Below the pieces are notes generated by a model. The model was given only the letters and a program-made list of their open reading frames with translations, was not told where the DNA came from and ran no database searches. A stretch of 36,334 nucleotides of DNA, from assembly GCA_023375785.1 (NCBI GenBank), contig SZWC01008544.1:63316-99649 (forward strand). The letters run 5' to 3'. Source of the DNA: Penium margaritaceum (Eukaryota > Streptophyta > Zygnematophyceae > Desmidiales > Peniaceae). A program made the translations under genes and the position numbers. This document shows, piece by piece, positions 18,584 through 28,445 of this stretch. Every line of letters begins with the position of its first letter. Position 1 is the stretch's first letter.

Positions 18584-18785
18584 GTCAGTATTCAGTATGG
18601 ATTGGGACGTCAAACTGGTCGGATTTCAGAATCATCAGCGGTTCTCGAGGACTTGAAACGCTGGTAATTTTTTACTTCCGACCCCAAAATTTTGACTAGG
18701 GCAAATGCTGACGTCAGTAGGGGTTTGCTGATGTCAGCACAGACCTGATGATTTCAGCAAGGAAAATGCTGACGTCAGCACCTTT
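18584..18785 (-). other. Truncated leader of element E with TGACGTCA palindromes
   Basis: About 200 bp upstream of E gag resembles the F leader. It has GCTGACGTCAG twice (near 18708 and 18768) and GCTGATGTCAGC once (near 18728), spaced about 20-40 bp. TGACGTCA is the core bound by plant bZIP (TGA/CREB-type) factors. The leader ends at the junction with G, so the CAG-rich part, primer site and 5' LTR are missing. Confidence 0.6.
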
Positions 18786-18811
18786 TTGGTGTGGGAGTCA
18801 TGCCAAGATCC

Positions 18812-18839
18812 TTGGATCCCGCAGCTTGGCGGGATCCAA
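18812..18839. repeat. Perfect 11 bp inverted repeat at the E/G junction
   Basis: TTGGATCCCGC and GCGGGATCCAA flank a 6 nt loop. It lies between the last E-like sequence (about 18785) and the first G-like sequence (about 18841) and belongs to neither as far as I can tell. Confidence 0.7.
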
Positions 18840-18840
18840 C

Positions 18841-20688
18841 GCCGCCAACCTTGCAACAAAGGATGAAGGAGACCTGGACACATGGCACCCCTAACTTTGC
18901 GACATTTGTCCACCAACGGTGAAAGAGATGGCAAAGAGGGAGGTGGTGCAGGGTCTCCAAACCAGTGGCCTTGATGGAACCAAGGAGACTGTGTGTGAGC
19001 GATGCATCGTTGGAAAATCAACACGGAACCCATTTGTGACCAAGGGGATGTGTGCATCGGCAAAGTTGGCAGTGGTACACACCAACGTGAGTGGACCAGT
19101 TTAGAGCTCTATCGGCAGAGCTCCCTACTTCCTCACCTTCATTGATGAACACAGCCACAAACTGTACCTCTACCTCCTGATGCAAAAGAGCAAAGTCCTT
19201 ACTTGCATGCAAGAGTTTGTGGTAGATGTGGGGCGGCAGACAAAGTTGAAGGTGAAGGCGTTTTGGAGTGACAACGTCGTTGAATATCAAGGTTGTTTTG
19301 GGTGGATAAAGATTAAGGGGATTGAATGGCAGAAATCAACTCCACAGTCCATGCAATAGAATGGCATCGCAGAGAGAGGGAATCGCAAAATCCTTCACAT
19401 GGTGCGACCCATGCTGAGTGACGCTGGCCTTGCACGACGGTATTGGGCATAGGCCGCACGGACAACGGCGTACATTATGAACCTCACGCCGACCAAGCCG
19501 CTGATGGAAAGGGAGAGCAAGGTGTGGAAGACGCCACAAGAGGTGTGGAGCGGGAGGAAGCCCGCAGTGGGTCACCTTCGCACGTTTGGTTGTGTTGCAC
19601 ATGCGATGGTGCAGGCACGTGAGGGGCGGAGCAAGTTGGACCCACGAATTCGCCGCTGTATTTTCCTTAGATATGAGAGCGGAAGCAAGGAGTACCGGCT
19701 CTTTGACCCAAGGAGGCAGCAGATTGTGCGGAGTCACGACGTCACATTCGACAATAAAAGCCATTGGACGGACAAGGAGGCAGGTCTCTACAAGAGGGGG
19801 GGTGGATGCCACTCCTTGAGGGGGAGACGCCGGAGGACGTGAATGAGAGTGACGTCCTCGCATCAGCACCAACCAGAGAGGATCGCCCAAGGAATGGGCG
19901 AGCGGCAGACTTTATTCCGGCCAGTTCGGATGAGGAATCCGATGCACCGGAAACGGACGTGGAGACGGGGAGTCAACCGATGTCTACAAGGTCTCCAAGA
20001 GAGGGGGAGCAGGTGCTTGGAGAGGATGGCGCCAAAAGGGGACTGCAATAACAAAAACCGCCTCAACCGGCTCGCACGAGCCACCGTGTGCAAAGAAGGA
20101 CGAAGAGGTACGATGCCGATAAGGGCATTTGGACTGGGTTTGTACAAGCCTTCTTCATGCAAGAGGAGCCTCAGTTTATGAAGGAGGCACTGCAGTAGAA
20201 GGATGGGGATGAGTGGGAGGAAGCAATGAAACATGAGCTTGCCTCCCACAAGGAGAACTACACTTGGGAGCTGGTTGACCAGTCGGAGGGCGCAAAAATC
20301 ATCGGCTCCAAGTGGATCTTCCAAATGAAGCTCACAAAGGAGGGGGAGGTGGATCGGTACAAGGCGCGGCTGGTGGTGAAAGGGTATGCCCAGAGAAAAG
20401 GGGAGCACTACAACGAGACCTTTGCATCAGTGGCCAATTTCGCCTCCAACCGCTCTATCCTCTCGGTCGTAGTGGCACACGACTATGAAATCCACCAAAT
20501 GGATGTCAAAACTGCATTCCTCAATAGAAACCTGGACAAGGAAGTCTACATGGAGGTGCCAGAGGGAGTGGATGCGCTTCAGGGAAATGTGTGCCGGCTT
20601 CGCAAGGTGCTCTATGGTCTGAAGCAAGCTCTGCTCATGTGGTACCTCAAGATGGAAAGTTTCATCGGTGAGCTTGGCTTCAAGCACT
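18841..20688 (+). pseudogene. Element G: integrase to RT fragment of a D-related copia element
   Basis: It follows D closely from the segment before the integrase zinc finger to the middle of RT: CERCIVGKSTRNPF, MNLTPTKPLMERESKVWKTPQEVWSGRKP, FDPRRQQIVRSHDVTFD, GAKIIGSKWIFQMKL, YKARLVVKGYAQRKGEH, QMDVKTAFLNRNLDKEVYMEVPEG, LYGLKQALLMW. Unlike D it keeps the CERC finger. Stops replace Glu or Gln codons of D at several sites (TAG after GGACCAGTT, TAG in the QQNG motif, TAG at YWG-E, TAA in the Gln-rich linker, TAG before KDGDEWEE), and a frameshift lies near 19800. It breaks off at 20688, at the D residue pair LGFK-R. The remainder of RT, RNase H and the LTR appear as element C in inverted orientation. 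Confidence 0.85.
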
Positions 20689-21171
20689 AAAACTGGAAAT
20701 GACTGATTAAGAGCTAAGAATGAACAACAATGGGAGACCCTTCCAAATTCTAGCTCCCCTCAGCTCTGTAGAGCTTGTTACTCAGTTTCCAAGCCAATAA
20801 AAAAAAAGACATATCTTCTGGCAGGCAAGGTTTTCTCGGTGAGCCCTGCCAGACGGTCAACATCCCAAAACCTGGGCTTTGTCCATTTTGCCTGAAAACA
20901 CGACCATACCATTATACGCACGCTTCAAATGCAGTCGTGTGATAAGAATCAGCTAGAAAATCAGCAGTGAGGAGATCCGGCAGATGGAGCTGAGCATGTC
21001 ATGGGTCTGAGCAAAGAGGCTCCAACAAATTGCATGCTGACCTCAGCGTGCGTGGGCTTCACTGGACGACACTCCAGAAGCGTCGCGTCTTGCCGTCTAT
21101 CATGTGCACCCCGATGTACTCAATTTGGGAGGACATAAGAGAGCACAATGAAAGATGCACAAAAACCAACA
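20689..21171 (-). repeat. LTR H: truncated LTR of the J/K type
   Basis: The minus strand starts TGTTGGTTTTTG at 21171 and runs to about 20689. It shares long blocks with the J LTR (31925-32582) and K LTR: GGGAGACCCTTCCA, CTCTGTAGAGCTTGTTACTCAGTT, TTTTCTCGGTGAG-CCTGCCA and GACCATACCATTATAC. About 155 bp of the far end are missing where it meets G. The J/K polypurine motif (GAGTCATGGGGG) is not found next to its start. Confidence 0.75.
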
Positions 21172-21632
21172 CAGCAAGACCTCTCTCACTGAGCTGTGTT
21201 GGACTGACATAGCGCTAGCAGGAGTAGCGAGTGTCACCGCCATTGCCGTATCCTAACACTAGTCACAGCACACATCGGCATTAATGATGTCACGATGATG
21301 TTAGCAGCACGGGCGTCACCATGCACCCACCACCGCTGTAGCAAGAGGAGTGACGGTAGTGAGGAGCTATAGTAGCCACACCGAGCGGCAGCAATAGCAC
21401 CGGATAGTTGCAGTAGTAGTGTATGGAGCTGTCATTAAGAAGACGAAAAAAACGAGAATCAGCTAGTAGCAATAGCTCACGACGCCAACATGTAGCAACA
21501 TGAGCAACATCCTCACTCGTGAGCAGCAACTGTAGGTATGAACCATGGGACACTTGACGTGATGGTCACACGCTGAGCCCTTGGGAGAAATCTCCCAACC
21601 CTTAAACCCTTGGTGAGTGAGTAAACCCTTAG
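21172..21632. other. Unassigned stretch between LTR H and the orphan ORF
   Basis: About 460 bp without a convincing gene or element end. Part (21330-21480) is rich in AGTAG/AGCAG triplets, like the B/F leader, but alignment is not convincing. Loosely telomere-like AAACCCTT units appear three times near 21597-21630. Confidence 0.4.
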
Positions 21633-21950
21633 ATGTTGGACAACCCTCTCTTAGCAACCGGGCCATTGCTTGTGGTAAAGGTCCCCATCGTGCAATTTTT
21701 CCAATGGCGTTTTTCACCAAGGTGGGCCACAAAAGACTTGCAGCATCTAATGGACATGTGCAAGGAAATGCTTGAGGTACGAGGAGAGTTAGACAAGCAA
21801 TTAATCCTTCAACTTGATAGATCTGTAGAAGGCAATTTACAAAGTCCTTGGGTAAAATTGGCATTCCTAGAACAAATTTCTAGGCGTCCTTATGTACGAG
21901 CCCATTTTAGACGGCTGAGAGCCCCTCGGCACTCCAAATCCCTCTACTAA
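21633..21950 (+). CDS. Orphan 105-codon ORF of unknown function
   Basis: I do not recognise it. It differs from the surrounding retroelement frames: AT-richer codons, and a charged, Leu-rich, probably helical middle (KDLQHLMDMCKEMLEVRGELDKQLILQLDR), followed by SPWVKLAFLEQISRRPYVRAHFRRLR. It has no signal peptide, membrane segment or Cys/His motif. The stop TAA at 21948-21950 lies 8 bp before the inferred end of the C LTR, and a splice-donor-like AAG-GTGAAA overlaps it. It could be an exon of a host gene or of another element, or chance. The start ATG is only the first available. Confidence 0.35.
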   Translation: MLDNPLLATGPLLVVKVPIVQFFQWRFSPRWATKDLQHLMDMCKEMLEVRGELDKQLILQLDRSVEGNLQSPWVKLAFLEQISRRPYVRAHFRRLRAPRHSKSLY

Positions 21951-21958
21951 GGTGAAAT

Positions 21959-22649
21959 TGTTCGCCTGAGGGTGAGTGTGCACCCTGGAGGGTCCTTAGC
22001 AGTGGCTGGTTCACACCACCAACTGTTTTTGGACACTCAAACTGTGGAGGCAACTGGTTTGCAGAGAACTGGTGAGAGGGTGTGGAAATAGTTTTGGGTT
22101 CAATTGACTGGGAATAAACTCTTGCTCAGGGCTCAAAAGTAGTGGCATTTCAAAGCCACTGATCTAAGCTTTCCAGAACACCAAAGCATGCCAGATTGGA
22201 AGCTTCCTAGCAGACTCTATGGCTTCCAGAGTGTCCATTGGTAGGTTGTCTTTCTTCCTACATTGGAAGGCATCCCTTCCCTCCTATAGAAGCTTCTATC
22301 CCTTCTTAGATTCCTCAGCTTGCTTCTAGGAGGAGGGAAGATGTCCAAAAGACCAAAATACATATAGATACCTTCTAGGACAAGTCACCCCTTGTAGAAG
22401 GTGTGCCACCTTCCTGGACCTTACCCTAGCCTTCTAGAAACTTCAGAAGGAACTATAGAGGTTGAGCTAGCTTCCTGGCATCTTTTATCCACCTCTGTTG
22501 AGGTAGGGTAGAAATTCATCTTGTGGGACCTGAACCCGGGCCCCTGCCTCTAGAGGTGGACACCATTAGCGACTACGCCACTTGGGCTTGCCTTGTTGGT
22601 GTTCCTTTTTGGAGTCACTCTTGCCATGCTGAGGAGCATCACTCCAACA
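21959..22649 (-). repeat. 3' LTR of element C (691 bp)
   Basis: The minus strand starts TGTTGGAGTGATGC at 22649, right after GCAAGGGGGAGAT, and is taken to end GGCGAACA at 21959. The length matches the A LTR. A TATA-like TCTATATGTATT lies near 22370 on the minus strand. It contains a tRNA-like module at 22516-22587. The far boundary rests on the TG...CA rule and on length agreement only. Confidence 0.7.
22516..22587 (-). other. tRNA-like module inside the C LTR
   Basis: On the minus strand TGGCGTAGTCG (22580-22570) resembles the A box and GGTTCAGGTCC (22536-22526) the B box. The spacing from the T at position 8 to the G at position 53 is 45 nt, identical to that in the A LTR and to a real tRNA. 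Stems are only partly complementary. Both modules are preceded by GCAAGYCCAAG (22590-22580 here, 1202-1210 in A), so they probably share an origin. Confidence 0.6.
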
Positions 22650-22650
22650 A

Positions 22651-22664
22651 TCTCCCCCTTGCGC
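22651..22664 (-). promoter_or_regulatory. Polypurine tract of element C
   Basis: The minus strand reads GCGCAAGGGGGAGA directly before the LTR start, as in D. Confidence 0.85.
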
Positions 22665-22700
22665 GTCACCCATGGCAGTTGTCAATGCTCAGCCTGCAAC

Positions 22701-23698
22701 TCAAGAGGCTTGGAAAATCCCAAGCTCCATGTAAGTAGCAACATGCCTGTCCTTGGGTTGTGCCTTTCTCATGGCATCAGCAAGCATATGCTTTGTGCAT
22801 CAGTGCACAAGCACCACAACACCATTTGCAACGAGGTCTTGTGGAAAGTGATGCCGGATCTCTATGTGCTTGGTCATCCGGTGTAGCACAGGGCTCTTGG
22901 TCAGGCTGATTGCACTCATGTTGTCAATGTTGAGCATTGTCGGCTTCTTTTCCGGCACCCCAATCTCCTTGAGCAATCCCCACAGCCATAGCGCCTCCTT
23001 TGTAAGTTCTGCAAGTGCGCTGTACTCCGCCTTGGTGCTAGAAAACACCACACAATCTTGTTTCTGGCTTGCCCAAGACACCGCTACACCACCAAGCACA
23101 AAAACATAGTCCGATGTTGACTTGCGGTCATCAACATCACCTGCCCAGTCAGCTTTTGAGTAGCCAGCCCGTTTGAGGGAGTCAGTCTGAGCTCCCCCTC
23201 CAAACACAAGTCGCGACTGTGTCTTTGCTTTCAAGTAGCAGAGGATTCTCTTGACCGCATTCCAATGTGGCGGCCCCGGATCAGCAACATAGCGGCTCAC
23301 TTGTCCCTCGGCAAAGACAAGATCAGGGCGCATCGCAACCATGGTATACATTGTACTGCCAACTGCAGACTGGTACGGTACTCCAGCCATGTCCTTCTCG
23401 TCCTCCGTTCTCGGGCCCATGCTCGAGCTCAGCTCATATGTCGTTGTCATAGGTGTGCCGATGGGTTTGCACTCCTCCATGTTGTAGCGACAAAGTACCT
23501 CCTGCACATATTTTTCTTGCCCCATCTCCATCGTGCATGCTTTGTGGTCCCTCTTGATGGTGATGCCTAGGTAGTAGTGAAGCTCGTCCATGTCTGGCTG
23601 CCAATATGTTTCTTCAGGTTCTTGAGCTCCCCCTCATCCGAAGACATAAGGACTGGGTCATCCCCGTAAAGGACAACAATTTGTTTACACACTATGGT
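22701..23698 (-). pseudogene. Element C: RT C-terminal part and RNase H of a D-related element
   Basis: It begins at about 23698 with the D-equivalent HSVY, then a small deletion, KQIVVLYGDDPVLMSSDEGELKNLKKH (YVDD changed to YGDD), a frameshift near 23600, and a 263-codon open stretch from MDELHYYLG through GTPMTTTYELSSSMGP, RPDLVFAEGQVSRYVADPGPPHW, YSKADWAGDVDDRKSTSDYVFVLGG, FSSTKAEYSAL, NIDNMSAISL and MTKHIEIRHHF. A TGA then replaces the Cys of HCGTK, followed by MLADAMRKAQPKDRH and a stop at 22703-22701. RNase H has SKADWAG where SDADWAG is expected, losing a catalytic Asp. Confidence 0.87.
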
Positions 23699-24158
23699 TA
23701 CACCCTTACACTGCTGCCCCCACATTGTTCATCAGCCCGCAAGGCCAGACCTTCATCGGTGTCTTGGTCTACGTAAAAAATGTCTTCATTGCATCGCCAG
23801 ACATGGCTGCCATCTAGCGTGTCAAGGACCTGTTGCACACCGCCTACCAAATGAAGGATCTACCGTTTGCCCGAGTTTTCTTGAGCTTGGAGCTCAAGCA
23901 TGATCGCTTACAGGGCATCCTACACGTTGCATTCTAACAATGGAGAATGCCATGGCCATCGGCGACAATGACGGTGTGCATTACACACGCACAATGTACA
24001 TCAATGTTGAATATCTCTATGTCTGTTCGTTGATGCACAACGGCAGCGTCAGCATTGTGTGGGTTGAGATAGCTCGGAAGGTGGCTGACTTCTTGACCAA
24101 GGCACTGAAGCATGACTCGTTGAAGAAGGCTGTGAGTTTGGTCTGCGTGCTTCCGTGA
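23699..24158 (+). pseudogene. Element K pol: RT and RNase H remnants fused by internal deletion
   Basis: The plus strand encodes APTLFISPQGQTFIGVLVYVKNVFIASPD (RT, with YVDD as YVKN), a stop, then YQMKDLPFARVFLSLELKHDRLQGILHV. A jump of several hundred bases follows, to the RNase H end MENAMAIGDNDGVHYTRTMYINVEYLYV...WVEIARKVADFLTKALKHDSLKKAVSLVCVLP, which closely matches J (ESAMAIADNDGVHHTRTKHINVEYHYV). The stop is at 24158. Confidence 0.82.
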
Positions 24159-24265
24159 GTTGCACTCATTTTCCTTGCTTGCGTCTTTGCGTACCCTGGG
24201 GAAGTCTGTCTATTGAATGTGTTGCTGCCCGCCCATGAGCACTGTGCCTCTGAGTCATGGGGGAA
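24159..24265 (+). promoter_or_regulatory. 3' untranslated part and polypurine tract of element K
   Basis: AGTCATGGGGGAA ends at 24265, immediately before the LTR. The J element has the same tract (GTGAGTCATGGGGGAG). Confidence 0.8.
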
Positions 24266-25089
24266 TGTTGGTTTTTTCTCACATCTCTCATTGTGCTCTG
24301 TTGTGTCCTCCCGGCTTGTGTACATCGGTGAGCAGATGACTGACGGTGAGACTTGAAGCTGCCGGAGTGTCGTCCTATTGAGCTGACACACGTCGAGGAC
24401 TACACGCAGTTCGCTAGAGCCTCCTCCCTGTGGCGACGTGCTCATCTCCATCGGCAGGCCTCCTCGGCGGTTGGGCCACCGATGGTCACTACCACTGTGA
24501 ATGCAATCTGCATGCATCCACTGCTGGAGCTGAGTATACCATTCCGTTTGTAGCAACCTGCTTTGCTTAGGGTACAAATCTCATGCTAGCATGGCATTGT
24601 TGTCACTAGGGCGTAGTGTAGGCGCTACCTGGTGTTGGGAAGCCACAAATCCTCATTGCTACTTTTCTAACCGATTCTGACTACACGGCTACATTTGCAA
24701 CAACAATATTACGGTATGGTCCATTTTTCAGGCAAAACGGACAACAACCGGGTTTTTAGCTGTCAGCAGTCAGGCAGGGCTCACTGAGAAAACATGCCAC
24801 CCTAAAAATAGAGCTATTTCTGATTAGATAGTGAACTGAGTAACAAGTTCTACAAAGCTGGGAGAGGTTAGTTCTTGGAGGGGTCTCCCATTGTGTCTCA
24901 TTCTTGATCCTTATTCAGTTCTTTGCAGCTCTTAGCTTGTTACATACGCTAACATTGGGGCGCACATTTCTGACCAACAAACCTAGAGCACTCAGACTTA
25001 GATTCTAGAGCAGCAGACTGAGGGGGTACCTAACTTAGCAACGAGTGTGGATGCCTATACGGTGCATCAACAACGTTGCTACCCCAACT
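24266..25089 (+). repeat. 3' LTR of element K (about 824 bp)
   Basis: It starts TGTTGGTTTTTTCTC and aligns with J (minus strand) and H. The end is placed at ACCCCAACT, the counterpart of CCCCAACA in J. A further 8 of 10 bases match beyond that point, so the true end may be about 7 bp later. Confidence 0.75.
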
Positions 25090-25224
25090 TGCTGCCTAGG
25101 AATTCTAGCTCAACTTGCTTAGCTCCATCAGAAGACCTCCTTGGCAGTCATGCCGCCAGCTGTCACTGTCGTTGCATATGTTTTCTGCACGCATCCAGCG
25201 CCATAACTATATGGTCCGCACTTG
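25090..25224. other. Unassigned spacer between LTR K and element F
   Basis: About 135 bp with no coding potential and no similarity seen to neighbouring LTRs. Confidence 0.4.
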
Positions 25225-25317
25225 CAAGGTCCGCATCAGGGATCTGCATGAGTATGGACACGGCCGAGTGGTCATAGTAAACTGTACAGGATGACCAAAA
25301 CGTCTCAAATCACAACA
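25225..25317 (-). repeat. Stub of the 3' LTR of element F
   Basis: The minus strand starts TGTTGTGATTTGAGACG at 25317, after the tract GGGTCATGAGGGAG. Homology to the B and E LTRs stops near AAGGTCCGCATCAGG (25225). Confidence 0.8.
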
Positions 25318-25424
25318 CTCCCTCATGACCCGATGGTACGCATATCCAAACACACGCAGCATTGAGACGAGCACAACAACGACTGCAACGACAGATGTGA
25401 AACAGACATAGACATACCCCACAC

Positions 25425-26316
25425 TCAACCACTCTTAGACAAGGGACAAAGCCCAATAGAACGAATGGCCACCAGGAACTTTCCGTGTGCTAGTGCCTTT
25501 GTCAAGAAGTCAGCACGCTGCATGTTAGTGCCAACGCAAATGACATCAATCACGTGTCATCTACCAAATCATGCACAAAGTGATGCTCAAGCGTAGTTTT
25601 ATTTGTGCAAGCATGAAAGACACCAGTGTTATGTGCAATGACGAGAGCACTCTGGTTGTTGCAACGAAGCACAATGGGAGGTACTCACTAACCCAGCTGA
25701 TGGAACAAGCACTGTAGCCATACCGCCTTAGCAGCCTCTGCACCAAGAGCAACATTCTCTACCTCCGATGAGCTACGTGCAATGCATTCCTCCTTCCTGC
25801 TGTGCCAAGACAACGGTACCACCAAGCAAGAACATGTAACCGGTGTGACTGCGTCCATCCGGGCTCCAGGCCCAGTCCCTCTTAGTGTAGCCGTCAAGGA
25901 CCATCAAACACTTCTGGCGAAAGCAGAGTCTGAGGTATAGTGTCGAGACCACATACCGTACCACTCGCACAGTCGCGTAAAGGGCTCTAGCACGTGGAGC
26001 TTGCAAAAACTAGGCAAGGAGGTTGACGGTGAAAGCGATGTCGGGACGTGTGGTCGTGGCCAAGTACATCAGAGATCCGATGAGACGGAGGTACAAGGTC
26101 ACATCCATTGTCTCCCCCAGCTGTGTGGAATCCTCCACCTTCGCGGTATCTTGCCCGTCACGCATGAGAGGTGTGGAAGCCGTGGGCAGTGCGCCAAGGA
26201 GGTTGTTAAAGTGATCCCCTAGAACACGTGCATACGGGGCCTATTGTAATAGGAGAGTATGACGTTTGCGGTTTCGCACGATCTCCATGCCAAAAAACAC
26301 CGCTGAAGGACCAAGG
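25425..26316 (-). pseudogene. Element F RT remnant and RNase H
   Basis: The minus strand carries a short RT tail with SLMYLATTTRPDIAF-like sequence (26110-26020), VVRYVVSTLYLRLCFRQKC, DGYTKRDWAWSPDGRSHTGYMFLLGGTVV, SRKEECIARSSSEVENVALGAEAAKAVWLQCLFHQLG and ADFLTKALAHGKFLVA, then a stop at 25427-25425. Frameshifts separate the blocks. About 668 bp of RT present in E, including the catalytic motif, is missing at ACCAAG (26310-26315). This six-base sequence occurs at both ends of the lost segment in E (14081 and 14749). Confidence 0.8.
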
Positions 26317-27970
26317 TCCTTCAGGAGGCAAGGTTAGAGGGAGAGCTCAACGTGGCAAGAGTGCACGCCTCAATGCTAGGTCTGACAACCACAAGATCAT
26401 GTGCTACATCACAAGCAATATGAAACTCCTGAGTGACGAGGTTGTGCCTTACGGGGCACGCTGGATGTACCTCCGTGTGCTCAGTGCGGACACTCAAGCT
26501 TAAGACCTTTGTGCCGGGATCACCACTTGCGATGTCGCAAGTGGAGCGTCTAGGTGCGGGACCAGACACTCGTTGGGCTCCGTTGTCTAGTGGTCGAAGA
26601 TGACCGCCAAGCTCACGGGAGTAACCTGGGCTCAAGGGGTGCACCGCAAGCTTAGGAACATGAATGACCACATCTAGGAAGGGCTGAGGCAAGGGAGCTG
26701 GTGATGTCAGTCAAGGAGATGCGTGTGTGGGAGACACGGGACTCAGTGTGCCAGTAGGAGCACGTGAGGCAGAACCACGCACAGAGGCAAGAGTGCCGGC
26801 GGACACAGGTACGGACACAGGAGTACGCACAGGTACAAGATCATGGGTACATGTGGGGTGCGAGGGAACAAGGGTAGAAGCCGGCGGTGCTTGAGAGGTC
26901 TTTGGGCCAACATCGATGATCGCTGGGTTATCAAGAGCCAGAGACTGCGAAGTGGAGGGAGCTTGAATTGACATATCAGCCTAGCGAGAGGTGCTCGCAG
27001 GCGTAGACTCCCCCATCCCTCTAGAAACCTCACACGTAGGAACATGCGTGATAGAAAGCAACGCCATCGATGTCAGGTCACGGGAGGTGAGGGACTCAAA
27101 GAAGAGCGTGTCGCGTGACTCAAAAATGCGACGACGAACAGGGTCCCAAAAGCGCCAGGCCTTCGAGTGTGGGGAGATGCCTACAATGGCACACAAGCGA
27201 CCCCGCGGTGAGATATTTGACCACTGTTGGTCCTCGGTGTAGCACACAAAAGCCAAGGATTCCCAAACGCGAGTTAGGTGCAAGTCAGCACGGTAGCCAA
27301 ACCAAAGCTCATACGGTATGACGTGGTCCGGAAGGGGACCGTGCCGTAGGCGGTTCAAGGCCCAAGTCATGTGGGCAAATCCTTCAAAAACGAAGGAATC
27401 TGAGAGACCACATTCAGACCGCATAGCGCGAACCGCATCGTCCATTGTGCGGTTCCAACGCTCAGAAACACCGTTATGCTAAGGAGTAGCAGGAGCGGAG
27501 ACCTGGTGAAAAATCCCGTCCTCGACGAAGAAGCTATCCATCTCCTGAAGAAACTCGCCGCCAAGGTCCAAGCGAAAGGTATGCAGCGTGTGGCGCGACT
27601 GACGCTCAACCATCACTAGCAAGAGGCAAACCACGAGAGCGGCGTCACTCTTCTTACGCAGGCTGTACACCGATTGCATCCGGGTGAAGTCGTCAGTCCG
27701 GGTCAGGACGTATCGACCCTGATCGGACAGAGACTCGACAAGAAGAGAACCAAGAAGGTCCGAATGGACTAACTCGAGAGGGCAAAGTGCGCAAGAACGG
27801 AAGTCAGGGTAGGTGCAACGATACATCTTATACTCAGCACAGAAGAGAGAGTCAGTCTTGGGCGGCTTCTCAAAAGAAGCCGCGTCAAGACCGAGAACAG
27901 GTTGTGTACGTATGAGCTTCGACACAATGTCGGAGCCTACATCACACAGACGGCGATGAAGCAATCACTG
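26317..27970 (-). pseudogene. Element F integrase and Ser/Pro-rich linker
   Basis: From the 5' side: MLHRRLCDVGSDIVSKL...ECAEYKM-like zinc finger (the Cys pair is degraded to LFCAEYK), LELVHSDLLG (first Asp), VLTRTDDFTRMQSVYSLRKKSDAA and FRLDLGGEFLQEMDSFF (second Asp). A stop at about 27481 lies just before the catalytic Glu block SERWNRTMDDAVRAMRSECGLSDSF. Then come the C-terminal block SPHSKAWRFWDPVRRRIFESRDTLFFE and a long Ser/Pro/Val-rich linker up to the RT deletion. This order and spacing match J and E. Several frame changes break the linker. Confidence 0.8.
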
Positions 27971-28445
27971 GTGCTTAGGAGACAGAACACCAGTGACAAA
28001 AACTCAAGCTAAAGGGAAGGGGGAGCAAGGAGCAAAATTTCAAGAGACACGATACTAGTCATCCACAACAGAGGCACAAAACACAATGCTCCGAGTGTCA
28101 ATAGCCGTCCCAGTCACAGATTCTGCAGTGTGCTCCATAGAGAGTCCTATCAGTGTGCAAGCACGGATAGAAAGCAAATAGAGCTAAGGGTCAGGCACAA
28201 ACAGCACCTTGAAAGGATACTGGTTGCCAGATGGACCATCGAAGTACACGACCCCAACACCCTGGACTGGCAAAGACTGAGTAAAGCCTATGCAAACAAA
28301 ATGAACAAACGCAACAGGGCCCTGAACGACAAAGTCACTACGACGACAAATCATATGATGAATGGCATCAATATCGATGATCCAAGTGCCACCAGAATCA
28401 TGACTGGAGTACATCACTGTACAACGGGCAATGGAACATTCGGCC
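27971..28445 (-). pseudogene. Element F protease domain with altered active site
   Basis: The minus strand encodes GGTWIIDIDAIHHMICRRSDFVVQGPVAF, where B has WIIDSGATHHM. The catalytic triplet DSG is changed to DID, so the protease should be dead. SLPVQGVGVVYFDGPSGNQYPFKVLFVPDP follows, then a frameshifted stretch up to the integrase finger. Confidence 0.78.

Larger units (their letters stand above)
6260..18785 (-). mobile_element. Element E: degraded copia element split by element D
   Basis: Read on the minus strand it runs from a truncated leader (about 18785) through gag, protease, integrase, linker and RT to the RNase H start at 13622. It is then interrupted by D (7447-13621) and resumes in RNase H at 7446, ending with a polypurine tract and a 3' LTR (6902-6260). 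Its 5' LTR and most of the leader are lost at the junction with G. Stops and frameshifts occur throughout. Without D the element is about 6.35 kb. Confidence 0.9.

Noticed and set aside
21590..21635. Telomere-like AAACCCTT repeats
   Set aside because: Only three imperfect, interrupted units, too few for an interstitial telomeric array.
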